DNA of 64,000 nucleotides, taken from NCBI GenBank assembly GCA_019359035.1, contig JAHHIC010000046.1, positions 62,001 to 126,000 of the forward strand. The letters run 5' to 3'. This DNA is from Scytonematopsis contorta HA4267-MV1. Lineage in GTDB: Bacteria > Cyanobacteriota > Cyanobacteriia > Cyanobacteriales > Nostocaceae. Positions 1-10,162 of the stretch are shown in pieces. The notes under the pieces are model-generated. The model did no database searches and was not told the DNA's origin. It saw only the letters and a program-made list of their open reading frames with translations. The translations under genes and the position numbers were made by a program. How positions within the stretch are numbered: the stretch's first letter is position 1; every line of letters starts with the position of its first letter.

Positions 1-2
1 CC

Positions 3-1232
3 AACCAGATGAAACTTCATCCAGTTGATTTTTATTTACCTTCTTTATTACAAGGAATCGTAGAAATATGTCAAATAAAAGCTCAACATAAAGGAATTAA
101 ATTTATATATGAGCCTTCGAGATTTTTACCAGAAGGTATCACTATTGATAAAATTAGGCTGCGACAGGTTTTGATAAACTTATTAAGCAACGCAATTAAA
201 TTCACTGATAAGGGCTATGTTAAATTGCGTGTAGAAGCAGTAGATATTGAAGATGTAGACAAAATTTTTGGACAATATTTAGCAAAAAGCAAAATTTGTT
301 TCAAGGTAGAGGATACGGGAGTAGGAATGAGTCCTGAACAAATAAAAAACATATTTCTACCTTTCGAGAAATTAGGAAACCGTAACAACAAATCTGAAGG
401 TACTGGGTTAGGACTTGCAATTAGCCAAAAAATAGTGGAGATGATGGGAGGTAGCATTCAAGCTGAAAGTAAGCTAGGTTTGGGTAGTCGATTTAATTTT
501 GAAATAGAATGTCCTATTGCTGAAAATTGGACTGAAAATAGTACAATTACGAAAAAAGGTAAAATAATAGGCTACTCAGGAGAAACAAAGAGAATTATGA
601 TTGTTGACGATAGTTGGGAAAATCGTTCTTTTATTGTTAGCCTTTTAGAACCTTTAGGCTTTCATGTCATCGAAGCAAATAATGGTAAACAAGCACTAGA
701 AATAGCTTCTGAGAACAAACCAGATTTGATTATTTCTGACATAGAAATGCCAGAAATGGGTGGTTTAGAAATGCTAAGTAAATTGCGACAGTCAGAAGTT
801 TTACAAAATACTATAGTTGTCATATCTTCAGCTAATGATTTTGATATTGAAAATCAAAATATTTTAACAGAGAAAGCTAATGATTTTTTAGCAAAGCCCA
901 TACGTTCAAAAACACTATACAGTATTTTAGAAAAGCAGCTACAAATTAATTGGGTCTATACAAATACGCAAATACACTCATCAGAAAGTTCAGAAATATT
1001 TTCTTCTGATGAAATGATTATTCCTCCCAATTCTGACTTAGTAATGTTATTAGAGTATGCTAGAAAAGGAAAAATAAAAGGCATTAAGCAAGAGTTGGAA
1101 GCAATCGTTGATAAAGATGAAAAATATAAAAACTTTGTCAACTTGCTATCCGATTATGTAAAAACCTTTAATATCCAGAAAGTTCGTCAATTTCTACAGG
1201 ATAGTTTAGGCGATTTATATGATAGTAAATGA
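3..1232 (+). CDS. Hybrid sensor histidine kinase, C-terminal part (5' end outside window)
   Basis: The reading frame is open to the left edge, so the first ATG at 9 is internal and the sensor and HisKA parts are missing. Counting from that ATG, a HATPase_c domain covers about residues 5-170. It has an N box (LRQVLINLLSNAIKF, 51-65), a G1 box (DTGVGM, 102-107) and a G2 box (GTGLGLAIS, 131-139). A receiver domain follows at about 195-312, with phospho-acceptor Asp244 in SDIEMP and the conserved Lys in AKPI. The last ~80 residues form a helical tail, as often seen after the receiver in cyanobacterial hybrid kinases. It probably autophosphorylates and passes phosphate to its own receiver; the signal is unknown. 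A REC-kinase gene follows after 27 bp, so the two may share a transcript and a phosphorelay. Confidence 0.9.
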   Translation, partial: NQMKLHPVDFYLPSLLQGIVEICQIKAQHKGIKFIYEPSRFLPEGITIDKIRLRQVLINLLSNAIKFTDKGYVKLRVEAVDIEDVDKIFGQYLAKSKICFKVEDTGVGMSPEQIKNIFLPFEKLGNRNNKSEGTGLGLAISQKIVEMMGGSIQAESKLGLGSRFNFEIECPIAENWTENSTITKKGKIIGYSGETKRIMIVDDSWENRSFIVSLLEPLGFHVIEANNGKQALEIASENKPDLIISDIEMPEMGGLEMLSKLRQSEVLQNTIVVISSANDFDIENQNILTEKANDFLAKPIRSKTLYSILEKQLQINWVYTNTQIHSSESSEIFSSDEMIIPPNSDLVMLLEYARKGKIKGIKQELEAIVDKDEKYKNFVNLLSDYVKTFNIQKVRQFLQDSLGDLYDSK

Positions 1233-1259
1233 ATATTATTTTTATACTCAAAAAAATAT

Positions 1260-2648
1260 ATGATGGATAACAATAAATTAACAGACTTTGAATTGCAAGA
1301 AAAAGAACCTTCCGCAAGTGAGACAATTTTAGTAATTGATGACAGTCCTACTAATTTAGAGGTTTTGCATGACACTTTAGTGAATGCAGGCTATGAAGTT
1401 CTTGTGGAAATGGATGGGTTTAGTGCTATTGAGCAAGTAAAAACAAACTCACCAGATTTGATATTATTAGATATCATGATGCCCAAAATTGATGGGTATG
1501 AAACTTGTCGTCGTTTAAAAAATGACCCTCGAACAAGAAATGTTCCAATTATTTTTATTACAGCTTTATCAGAAACTTTAGATAAAGTTAAAGGTTTAAA
1601 GTTAGGAGCAGTCGATTACATTACTAAACCGTTTCAACAGGAAGAAATAATTGCTAGAATTCAGGTACATTTACAGTTGCGAAAATTAAATTTAGAGTTA
1701 GATTCCCAAAAACAACTATTAGAACAGCGCGTCCAAGAAAGAACCGCTGAGCTTTCTGAAGCTTTTGAAGAATTAAAGAGGGTTCAATTACAGTTAGTAC
1801 AATCAGAAAAAATATCTTCTTTAGGACAGTTAGTTGCTGGTGTCGCTCACGAAGTAAATAATCCTATAGGCTTTATTTCTACTAATTTATATCATGCTAA
1901 TCAATATGTTCAAGATTTAATTAATCTAATTCAACTGTATCAAGCACAGTTTCCTTCCCCAGGAGATGATATACAAGAATATATTGCGGTTATGGATTTG
2001 GGGCACGTATTACAGGACTTGCCTAAGTTACTTTCCTCAATGAAATTGGGGAGTGAACGTATTCGCGGAATCATGCAGTCTTTAAGAAGTTTTTCGCGAG
2101 CAGATGGAGTTAAAAAGAAGCCTGCAAATATTCATGAGGGAATAGAAACCACACTCATGATTTTGCAACACCGTCTTAAAGCTCAAATACATCGTCCGAT
2201 GATTCAAGTAGTTAAAGATTATGGTGATATACCACCAGTTTTATGTTATCCAGGATTACTGAATCAAGTTTTTATGAATTTATTAGCCAATGCTATTGAT
2301 GCTCTAGAAGAATCGTTTCTTATTAGTAATTTGTCATTAGAAAATAAATTGCAATTAATTAAAAACGAAAATGGAGAAATGATTGAACCTCAAATTCTCA
2401 TTTCAACTATCCTTGAGGAAGAAAATGTAGTTATATATATTGCTGACAACGGACGAGGAATAGCTAAATCAGTTCAAAATCAAATTTTTCAGGCTTACTT
2501 TACAACAAAACCAGAAGGTAAGGGTACTGGGTTAGGACTTTCGATTAGCTATCAAATTATTACTGAAAAACATGGTGGTACTCTGGATTGCGTTTCTGCT
2601 CCTGGGGAAGGTACAAAGTTTATTATTAAAATTCCATTAAATGGTTAA
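1260..2648 (+). CDS. Receiver-histidine kinase hybrid (REC-HisKA-HATPase)
   Basis: This is a soluble 462-residue protein. The N-terminal receiver domain (about 21-137) has acidic pair DD at 27-28, phospho-acceptor Asp71 in LLDIMMP and Lys123 in TKPF. A coiled-coil linker (about 140-185) leads to a HisKA H box with His197 in GVAHEVNNP, then HATPase_c with an N box (MNLLANAIDAL), G1 (DNGRGI) and G2 (GKGTGLGLS). There is no transmembrane segment. It most likely takes phosphate from, or is switched by, the hybrid kinase just upstream; that link is inferred from adjacency. The start is an ATGATG doublet and no clear Shine-Dalgarno is visible. Its 3' end overlaps the convergent GDPD gene by 12 bp. 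Confidence 0.9.
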   Translation: MMDNNKLTDFELQEKEPSASETILVIDDSPTNLEVLHDTLVNAGYEVLVEMDGFSAIEQVKTNSPDLILLDIMMPKIDGYETCRRLKNDPRTRNVPIIFITALSETLDKVKGLKLGAVDYITKPFQQEEIIARIQVHLQLRKLNLELDSQKQLLEQRVQERTAELSEAFEELKRVQLQLVQSEKISSLGQLVAGVAHEVNNPIGFISTNLYHANQYVQDLINLIQLYQAQFPSPGDDIQEYIAVMDLGHVLQDLPKLLSSMKLGSERIRGIMQSLRSFSRADGVKKKPANIHEGIETTLMILQHRLKAQIHRPMIQVVKDYGDIPPVLCYPGLLNQVFMNLLANAIDALEESFLISNLSLENKLQLIKNENGEMIEPQILISTILEEENVVIYIADNGRGIAKSVQNQIFQAYFTTKPEGKGTGLGLSISYQIITEKHGGTLDCVSAPGEGTKFIIKIPLNG

Positions 2649-3647
2649 GGCTGTATCTGGATAATCGCTAAATAGTCCATCTATTCCTGTATTTCTAAAT
2701 AATTCGTACTCTTTCTGTGGGTTATTTTGAAAATCCACAGGTAAAAATTCATTTTCATTGCGAAATGTCCAAGCATGAACTAGTAAGGAAGCTTTATGTG
2801 CATCTTCTACTAATGATGTCGGAAGTTGCAATTTGCCATGAATATCCTTAGGAATTATGAGATTTTTATTCACTCCAATACATTGAGCATATTCCGCTAT
2901 TTCTTTTAACCCTTTTACTGTCGCTAAATCTGTGTAAGTACGTATATCTCCATTAAGAAGAAAATCATAGGGTTTTCCTGTGGAACTGAGTAACTGCACT
3001 AATGGTAAATCTGTTTTTTTAGATAATTCTTTTAAATTACTAACCTCAAAAGATTGTATAAAGACAGGTGCTTGATTTCCTGTATAACCGTTTTCGTGTA
3101 AAACTGCAATTAAATTATCTTCCAATGATAAATTAATTGATTTAAAGTAACTAGGATATTTGGTTTCTGGGTAAATACCAATTGTTCTACCAACTTCTAG
3201 ACTTTTACGCTGGACCAAATCGATTATTTCTTGTAAAGTCGGAATTTCAAACAGCCCATCATAAATTGTATTTTGCGGACGTAATTTAGGAATTCGTTCT
3301 TTTGCTCGCAGTTTTTTCAATTCAGCTAGAGTAAAATCTTCGGTAAACCAGCCTGCAATACTAGCACCATTAATTATTTTAGTCTTTTTACGACTAGCAA
3401 ATTCTGATTTATCTGCTACGTTGGTAGTCCCTGAAATCTCATTTTCGTGACGTGCAATTAATACACCATCTTTTGTTATTACTAAATCTGGTTCAATAAA
3501 ATCTGCACCCATATCAATAGCTAATTCATATCCTGCTATGGTATGTTCGGGACGGTAACCGCTCGCTCCCCGGTGTGCAATAACTATGGGTGTTTGTTTT
3601 TTCAATTGATTTAATAATTTAAATGTCATAATCCTCATCCAATACAC
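2637..3647 (-). CDS. Glycerophosphodiester phosphodiesterase (GDPD family)
   Basis: It hydrolyses glycerophosphodiesters to glycerol-3-phosphate and an alcohol. The GDPD TIM-barrel signature is clear: AHRGASGYRPEHT near the N-terminus (the first catalytic His) and FIEPDLVITKDGVLIARHE with the metal-binding Glu/Asp and second His. The C-terminal DGLFSDYPD is the family's closing motif. The length (336 residues) suits the single-domain family. The first Met gives an N-terminus MYWMRIMTFK; the third Met (MTFKLLN) is equally plausible, and neither has a strong ribosome site. No convincing signal peptide is visible, so location is uncertain. The stop codon lies inside the 3' end of the convergent kinase gene. 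Confidence 0.85.
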   Translation of the reverse strand: MYWMRIMTFKLLNQLKKQTPIVIAHRGASGYRPEHTIAGYELAIDMGADFIEPDLVITKDGVLIARHENEISGTTNVADKSEFASRKKTKIINGASIAGWFTEDFTLAELKKLRAKERIPKLRPQNTIYDGLFEIPTLQEIIDLVQRKSLEVGRTIGIYPETKYPSYFKSINLSLEDNLIAVLHENGYTGNQAPVFIQSFEVSNLKELSKKTDLPLVQLLSSTGKPYDFLLNGDIRTYTDLATVKGLKEIAEYAQCIGVNKNLIIPKDIHGKLQLPTSLVEDAHKASLLVHAWTFRNENEFLPVDFQNNPQKEYELFRNTGIDGLFSDYPDTALTI

Positions 3648-3655
3648 AGTATTGT

Positions 3656-3676
3656 AGTGCGGGCATCTTGCCCGCT
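3656..3676. repeat. Dispersed palindromic repeat (GCGGGCATCTTGCCCGC type)
   Basis: The sequence GTGCGGGCATCTTGCCCGC is a perfect-arm palindrome directly beside the 20-bp tandem array. A relative (GGCAAGCAAGATGCTTGC) lies at 4002-4022 on the other side of the array. Elements of this type recur in the window in longer form (GGGTGGGCATCCTTGCCCGCCC). Confidence 0.7.
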
Positions 3677-3970
3677 TTTGCTAAGGACAGCCCACTTTTG
3701 CTAAGGACAGCCCGCTTTTGCTAAGGACAGACCACTTTTGCTAAGGGAAGACCACTTTTGCTAAGGACAGCCCGCTTTTGCTAAGGACAGACCACTTTTG
3801 CTAAGGGAAGACCACTTTTGCTAAGGACAGACCACTTTTGCTAAGGGAAGACCACTTTTGCTAAGGACAGCCCGCTTTTGCTAAGGACAGCCCGCTTTTG
3901 CTAAGGACAGCCCGCTTTTGCTAAGGACAGCCCGCTTTTGCTAAGGACAGCCCACTTTTGATAACAACAA
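3671..3970. repeat. Tandem array of about 14.5 copies of a 20-bp unit
   Basis: The unit is CCCGCTTTTGCTAAGGACAG, repeated without spacers from 3671 to about 3960. Variants start CCCG, CCCA or ACCA and end GGACAG or GGGAAG. The ACCA/GGGAAG variants cluster in the middle (about 3731-3860), a sign of growth by duplication of two-unit blocks. The array ends in a partial unit and is flanked by two palindromic repeat elements. The period of 20 is not a multiple of three and no coding frame runs through it. It sits in the 595-bp gap between the divergent GDPD and vWA genes. Confidence 0.95.
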
Positions 3971-4242
3971 TAATATAACCGCTTCTAGTAAAATACTCCT
4001 GGCGGCAAGCAAGATGCTTGCACTACCGATAATTTATGCCTGTATTGACATTTTCCTTAACTTGTAGTACAAATATATTAAGAAAGAAAATTGTAGATTG
4101 CGTGTCTAAACAAACATCAATCTATGTGGGTATTACTGAAAAATATTGCCTCAAGTAAATACTTGGTTGGTGGTTTTACCCTTGTGAATTAATTTCTGAT
4201 AGCTACAATCAAAACATCATAAAAAGCGGTAGAGGTAAAGAT

Positions 4243-5304
4243 ATGAGCAGCTATATCGAAGTCGTTTTTAGCTTTGATACTACTGGTAGTATGTATCCCT
4301 GTTTAACTCAGGTGAGACGCAAAATTAAAGAAACTGTAAGCCGCTTAATGAATGAAATTCCTCTGATTAAAATTGGCATTATTGCTCATGGAGATTATTG
4401 TGATAAAGATTCTACTTATGTGACTAAAAAGTTTGAACTTTCCGATAATGTCGAAGCAATATGTGATTTTGTACAAAATGTTGACGCGACAGGTGGTGGT
4501 GATGCTCCAGAATGTTATGAATTAGTTTTAAATGAAGCACAATCTTTTGCTTGGTCAGAATCATCCACAAAAACTTTAGTTTTAATTGGTGATGATATTC
4601 CTCACGCACCAGCACAAAATCCGAAAAAGCTCAATTGGAGAGAAGAAATTAAGAAACTGGCTGACAAAGGCATTGTGGTTTATGGTGTACAGGCTCTGAA
4701 TCGTCCTCATGCAACTCCTTTTTATAAAGAATTAGCAGAGAAATCTGGTGGTTTTCATGTGAATCTTGACCAGTTTTCTTATATTACTGATTTATTTTTA
4801 GCAGTTTGTTATCAGCAGTCTTCTAATGAACAATTACAAGCTTACGAAAAAGAAGTTATCACAGAAGGAAGGATGAGTCGTGGATTAAATAATATATTTA
4901 ATTCCATGATGAAGCGTGAAGGCACATCTTATTACAAAGATTCAGATTTACGTACTGTTTCCCCCGGACGCTTTCAAGTTTTAGAAATTGATGAAAATGT
5001 TTCGATTAAAGCTTTTGTTTTAGAAAATGCTTTGAATTTTAAAGTTGGACGTGGGTTTTACGAATTTACGAAAACCGAAACTATCCAAGGGAAAAAAGAA
5101 ATTATCCTTATGGAACGCTCCAGTGGTGATTTATTTGAAGGTGAAGCAGCACGAGAAATGTTAGGTTTACCTGCGGGTGAGACCGTTAGAATTAAACCTA
5201 GTAACTTAGAAAAGTATGTAGTCTTTGTACAAAGCACTTCTGCTAATCGCAAGTTGATTGGAAAAACTCGCTTCCTCTATGAGGTAGAGGATTGGCATCG
5301 TTAA
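4243..5304 (+). CDS. von Willebrand factor A domain protein
   Basis: The N-terminal vWA fold (about 1-200) has a complete MIDAS metal site, DTTGS with Asp12, Thr14 and Ser16. Later motifs are ATGGGDAPE and the core strand LVLIGDDIPH. The remaining ~150 residues are a globular domain I do not recognise. There is no signal peptide or membrane helix, so it should be cytosolic. vWA proteins usually mediate metal-dependent protein contacts, often with MoxR-type AAA+ partners, but no such partner lies next to it. A purine-rich ribosome site (AGAGG) precedes the ATG by about 8 bases. The specific role is unknown. Confidence 0.8.
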   Translation: MSSYIEVVFSFDTTGSMYPCLTQVRRKIKETVSRLMNEIPLIKIGIIAHGDYCDKDSTYVTKKFELSDNVEAICDFVQNVDATGGGDAPECYELVLNEAQSFAWSESSTKTLVLIGDDIPHAPAQNPKKLNWREEIKKLADKGIVVYGVQALNRPHATPFYKELAEKSGGFHVNLDQFSYITDLFLAVCYQQSSNEQLQAYEKEVITEGRMSRGLNNIFNSMMKREGTSYYKDSDLRTVSPGRFQVLEIDENVSIKAFVLENALNFKVGRGFYEFTKTETIQGKKEIILMERSSGDLFEGEAAREMLGLPAGETVRIKPSNLEKYVVFVQSTSANRKLIGKTRFLYEVEDWHR

Positions 5305-5341
5305 ATTTAATTAAACTATTTAAGCTATTTATCTGGGTTAA

Positions 5342-7441
<2,100 letters not shown>

Positions 7442-7482
7442 AAGAACTCCACCCCCAACCCCCTCCTTGCAGGGAGTAGACC

Positions 7483-7516
7483 GTCATTGCGTTCACTCCG
7501 TGAACGCAATAATGAC
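7483..7516. repeat. Palindromic element between ligA and the acetyltransferase gene
   Basis: GTCATTGCGTTCA and TGAACGCAATAATGAC form an imperfect inverted repeat with a CTCCG loop. It follows a CCACCCCCAACCCCCTCC stretch related to the G/C-rich elements elsewhere in the window. It could fold in RNA and act as a weak terminator after ligA, but no T run follows. Confidence 0.6.
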
Positions 7517-7593
7517 AGGAAATTAATTCCAAATTTAAGTGTCGCGCATTGTAGTATGCTTGTAGTCAAATATATATAAGGCGAGTAAAAACC

Positions 7594-8778
7594 ATGACGC
7601 CTAATTTTGAATATAGCAAACTATCAGACTCCCAAGATATCAAACGACTAAACAGCATACTGGAGCAATGTTTTGTCAGCCCACCAGGAGAAGGAGAAAA
7701 TTACGCCAAAGCCTTAGGTGTAGAGAATTTTCGTGTCGTGCGTCACCAAGGGGAAATAGCAGGAGGTTTCGTAGCGATACATCACCTAGACCAATGGTGG
7801 GATGGTGAATGCGTACCCATGTCCGGAATCGCAGGTTTAGGAATAGCACCAGAACACCGTGGTTCAGGTGCCGCATTAACAATGATGCAATCAGCCATCA
7901 AGGAACTTTATAGCAGTGGAGTAGCAATATCGGTCTTATATCCAGCAACACAAAGACTTTACCGTAAAGCCGGATATGAACAAGCTGGTAGTTATTGTAA
8001 CTGGGAAATTCCTACTAACGTTATCCAAATACACGAACAACCATTATCTATAAAACCCGTAGCAAACGACGATAAAATTTTGCACGAGCTTTACGAAAAA
8101 CAAGCAAGACTCAACAACGGTAATTTGAAGCGCAACCAACCTTTTTGGAAACATATTACCCAACCAGAACCAGAATCCAAAGAGTTATTTCACGCATATC
8201 AAATTGGTGAATCAGAAAATTCTCAAGGGTACATTATTTTTAGCCAGCACCGAACAGAAGCAAACAATTATATAGAAGTGAGGGATTGGGTAGTCCTAAC
8301 AAAAGCTGCATATCAAAGTTTCTGGTCATTTCTTGCAAGTCACCGCTCAATAATAGACGTAATCAAATGGAGAGACTCTCCATCTGGGAACTTAGCTTTT
8401 GTATTACCGGAGCAAACCGCTAAACTAAAATCAAGCAAACGTTGGATGTTAAGAATAGTAGACGTGGTTAAAGCCTTAGAAAAACGTGGCTACCCAAACG
8501 GAGTGCAAACAGAATTGCATTTAGAAGTAAAAGACGACCTCATCGTGGAAAACAACGATAAATTCATCTTAGCGATTGCCAACGGAAGCGCAGAAGTTAC
8601 AAAAGGTGGAAAAAGTGAACTACAGCTAGACATCAGCGGACTAGCACCACTCTACACAGGTTTATTTTCTGCTCAACAACTACAGTTAATGGGAAAATTA
8701 GAAGGTTCACCAACAGCGATAAACACCGCGACCCAAATATTTGCAGGAATATCACCTTGGATGCCAGATTTTTTCTAA
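7594..8778 (+). CDS. Eis-like GNAT N-acetyltransferase
   Basis: The architecture matches the Eis family. An N-terminal GNAT domain contains the acetyl-CoA loop GIAPEHRGSGAAL (83-95) and a Tyr (Tyr123 in QRLYRKAGY) at the position of the Eis general acid. A second GNAT-like domain spans about 150-290, and a C-terminal SCP2-like domain (about 290-394) ends in Phe394, whose terminal carboxylate acts as base in Eis enzymes. The length (394) is typical. Known family members acetylate amines such as aminoglycosides or lysines; the cyanobacterial substrate is unknown. The gene follows ligA in the same direction after about 150 bp with a palindromic repeat between, so co-transcription is uncertain. 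Confidence 0.82.
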   Translation: MTPNFEYSKLSDSQDIKRLNSILEQCFVSPPGEGENYAKALGVENFRVVRHQGEIAGGFVAIHHLDQWWDGECVPMSGIAGLGIAPEHRGSGAALTMMQSAIKELYSSGVAISVLYPATQRLYRKAGYEQAGSYCNWEIPTNVIQIHEQPLSIKPVANDDKILHELYEKQARLNNGNLKRNQPFWKHITQPEPESKELFHAYQIGESENSQGYIIFSQHRTEANNYIEVRDWVVLTKAAYQSFWSFLASHRSIIDVIKWRDSPSGNLAFVLPEQTAKLKSSKRWMLRIVDVVKALEKRGYPNGVQTELHLEVKDDLIVENNDKFILAIANGSAEVTKGGKSELQLDISGLAPLYTGLFSAQQLQLMGKLEGSPTAINTATQIFAGISPWMPDFF

Positions 8779-8786
8779 TTACCTAA

Positions 8787-8852
8787 CCATTCCCCACTCC
8801 CCCCTCCCAATTCCCTACTCCCCACTCCCCACTCCCCACTCCCCACTCCCCC
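8787..8852. repeat. STRR heptamer array (CCCCACT)
   Basis: Four perfect consecutive CCCCACT heptamers (TCCCCAC in another phase) are preceded by degenerate copies. This matches the short tandemly repeated sequences known from heterocystous cyanobacteria. The array ends one base before the ATG of the EamA gene and so occupies its ribosome-binding region. Confidence 0.9.
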
Positions 8853-8853
8853 T

Positions 8854-9774
8854 ATGGTGCATCAAACTTCCGGACGTTGGCGTTTTGGTCTAGCTTTATC
8901 GCTCTCTACTGTTATGCTTTGGGGGGTTTTACCAATTGCCCTAAAAGTAACCTTACAAAAGCTTGACGTTTACACTGTCACTTGGTTTCGCTTTTTAATT
9001 TCCTTTGGATTACTGGCAATTTATTTAGGTATACAGGGAAAATTACCCACTTTACCCCAGTTAAAACAGAGTAATTGGAAATTGTTGGCAATAGCTACGA
9101 TTTTTTTAGCAGGTAATTACATATTATTTCTCAAAGGTCTAGCAATCACTTCCCCCGCAAATGCCGAGGTAGTAATTCAACTAGCACCTTTGCTTACGGG
9201 TTTAGGTGGGTTAATTCTTTTTAAAGAGCGCTACAACCTTTTACAATGGCTGGGATTAAGTGTTCTTTCTTCTGGGTTTATATTATTTTTTCACGAAAAA
9301 TTGACTAATATTATTTCAGTTCGTGGTCAATATCTTTTTGGAAGTGCTTTGCTGGTTCTAGGAGCCATAAGTTGGGCTATTTATGCATTAGTCCAAAAGC
9401 AATTATTACAAACATTGTCTTCTGCCAGTATTATGTTAATTATTTACGGTGGATGTGCTTTATTATTCACTCCATTTGCGACACCAGATGCAATTTTTAC
9501 ACTTAATTTTTTACATTTAGGAATGTTAATTTTCTGTGGGCTAAATACTCTAATTGCTTACGGTGCTTTTGCGGAGGCTCTACAGCATTGGGAAGTATCG
9601 CGAGTTAGTGCAGTATTAGCGCTTGCACCGATTGTAACTTTAATATCTGTCGATGTTGTATCAGTATTATCACCGTCTTTAATACCCTTAGAAAAACTCA
9701 GCTTTTTCGGAATTATGGGAGCAATTTTAGTTGTATTCGGTTCTGTGGTTACTGCGTTAGCAAAAAAAAGTTGA
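8854..9774 (+). CDS. EamA/DMT-family transporter
   Basis: This 306-residue membrane protein has about ten hydrophobic helices in two EamA repeats. The first contains TVMLWGVLPIALK and FRFLISFGLLAIYLG; the second begins about residue 160 with FGSALLVLGAISWAIYAL. The family exports or exchanges small metabolites and amino acids across the inner membrane; the substrate cannot be read from the sequence. The ATG at 8854 abuts a CCCCACT repeat array and lacks a Shine-Dalgarno. GTG at 8857 would give an almost identical product. It lies 75 bp after the Eis-like gene on the same strand. Confidence 0.88.
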   Translation: MVHQTSGRWRFGLALSLSTVMLWGVLPIALKVTLQKLDVYTVTWFRFLISFGLLAIYLGIQGKLPTLPQLKQSNWKLLAIATIFLAGNYILFLKGLAITSPANAEVVIQLAPLLTGLGGLILFKERYNLLQWLGLSVLSSGFILFFHEKLTNIISVRGQYLFGSALLVLGAISWAIYALVQKQLLQTLSSASIMLIIYGGCALLFTPFATPDAIFTLNFLHLGMLIFCGLNTLIAYGAFAEALQHWEVSRVSAVLALAPIVTLISVDVVSVLSPSLIPLEKLSFFGIMGAILVVFGSVVTALAKKS

Positions 9775-10162
9775 GATAAATTTTTAAATAGGTGAATTTA
9801 CGCTATCTTTAAATAAATTTCTTCCATCTTTAAAATTGTTTTTAAGATACTGAGGCAGGTCGATTTTTTATTTGTTATCATGTTTTAGTTAACTCAAGCT
9901 CGTGTATACAAATTCTTGCAACGTGGGCTATATACCCGCTTGTGTAATTGGATTGTATGTAAATTTTTGTTTACTAAGTGAGAAAAGTTACTGTAAAAAA
10001 TAAATCTGAGGCGAATAAAAATTAGAATACAGGGTGTCCAACAAAACTACCAAAGCTAATCTCCTATATCTTCGGAAGTAATTCTAGATGTATAAAAGGG
10101 GGCTAATACGCTTATCAACATTCAAAGCCTCGTGAGAAAAAATCACCTTGCAAAGTTGAGCG
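9775..10162. other. Intergenic region, 388 bp
   Basis: AT-rich, with stops in all frames and no recognisable RNA gene. It should contain the promoter of the DUF1400 hydrolase gene, but I see no convincing -35/-10 pair. Confidence 0.5.

Noticed and set aside
3671-3970. CRISPR array
   Set aside because: Units of 20 bp follow each other with no unique spacers and no cas genes are near; it is a plain tandem repeat.
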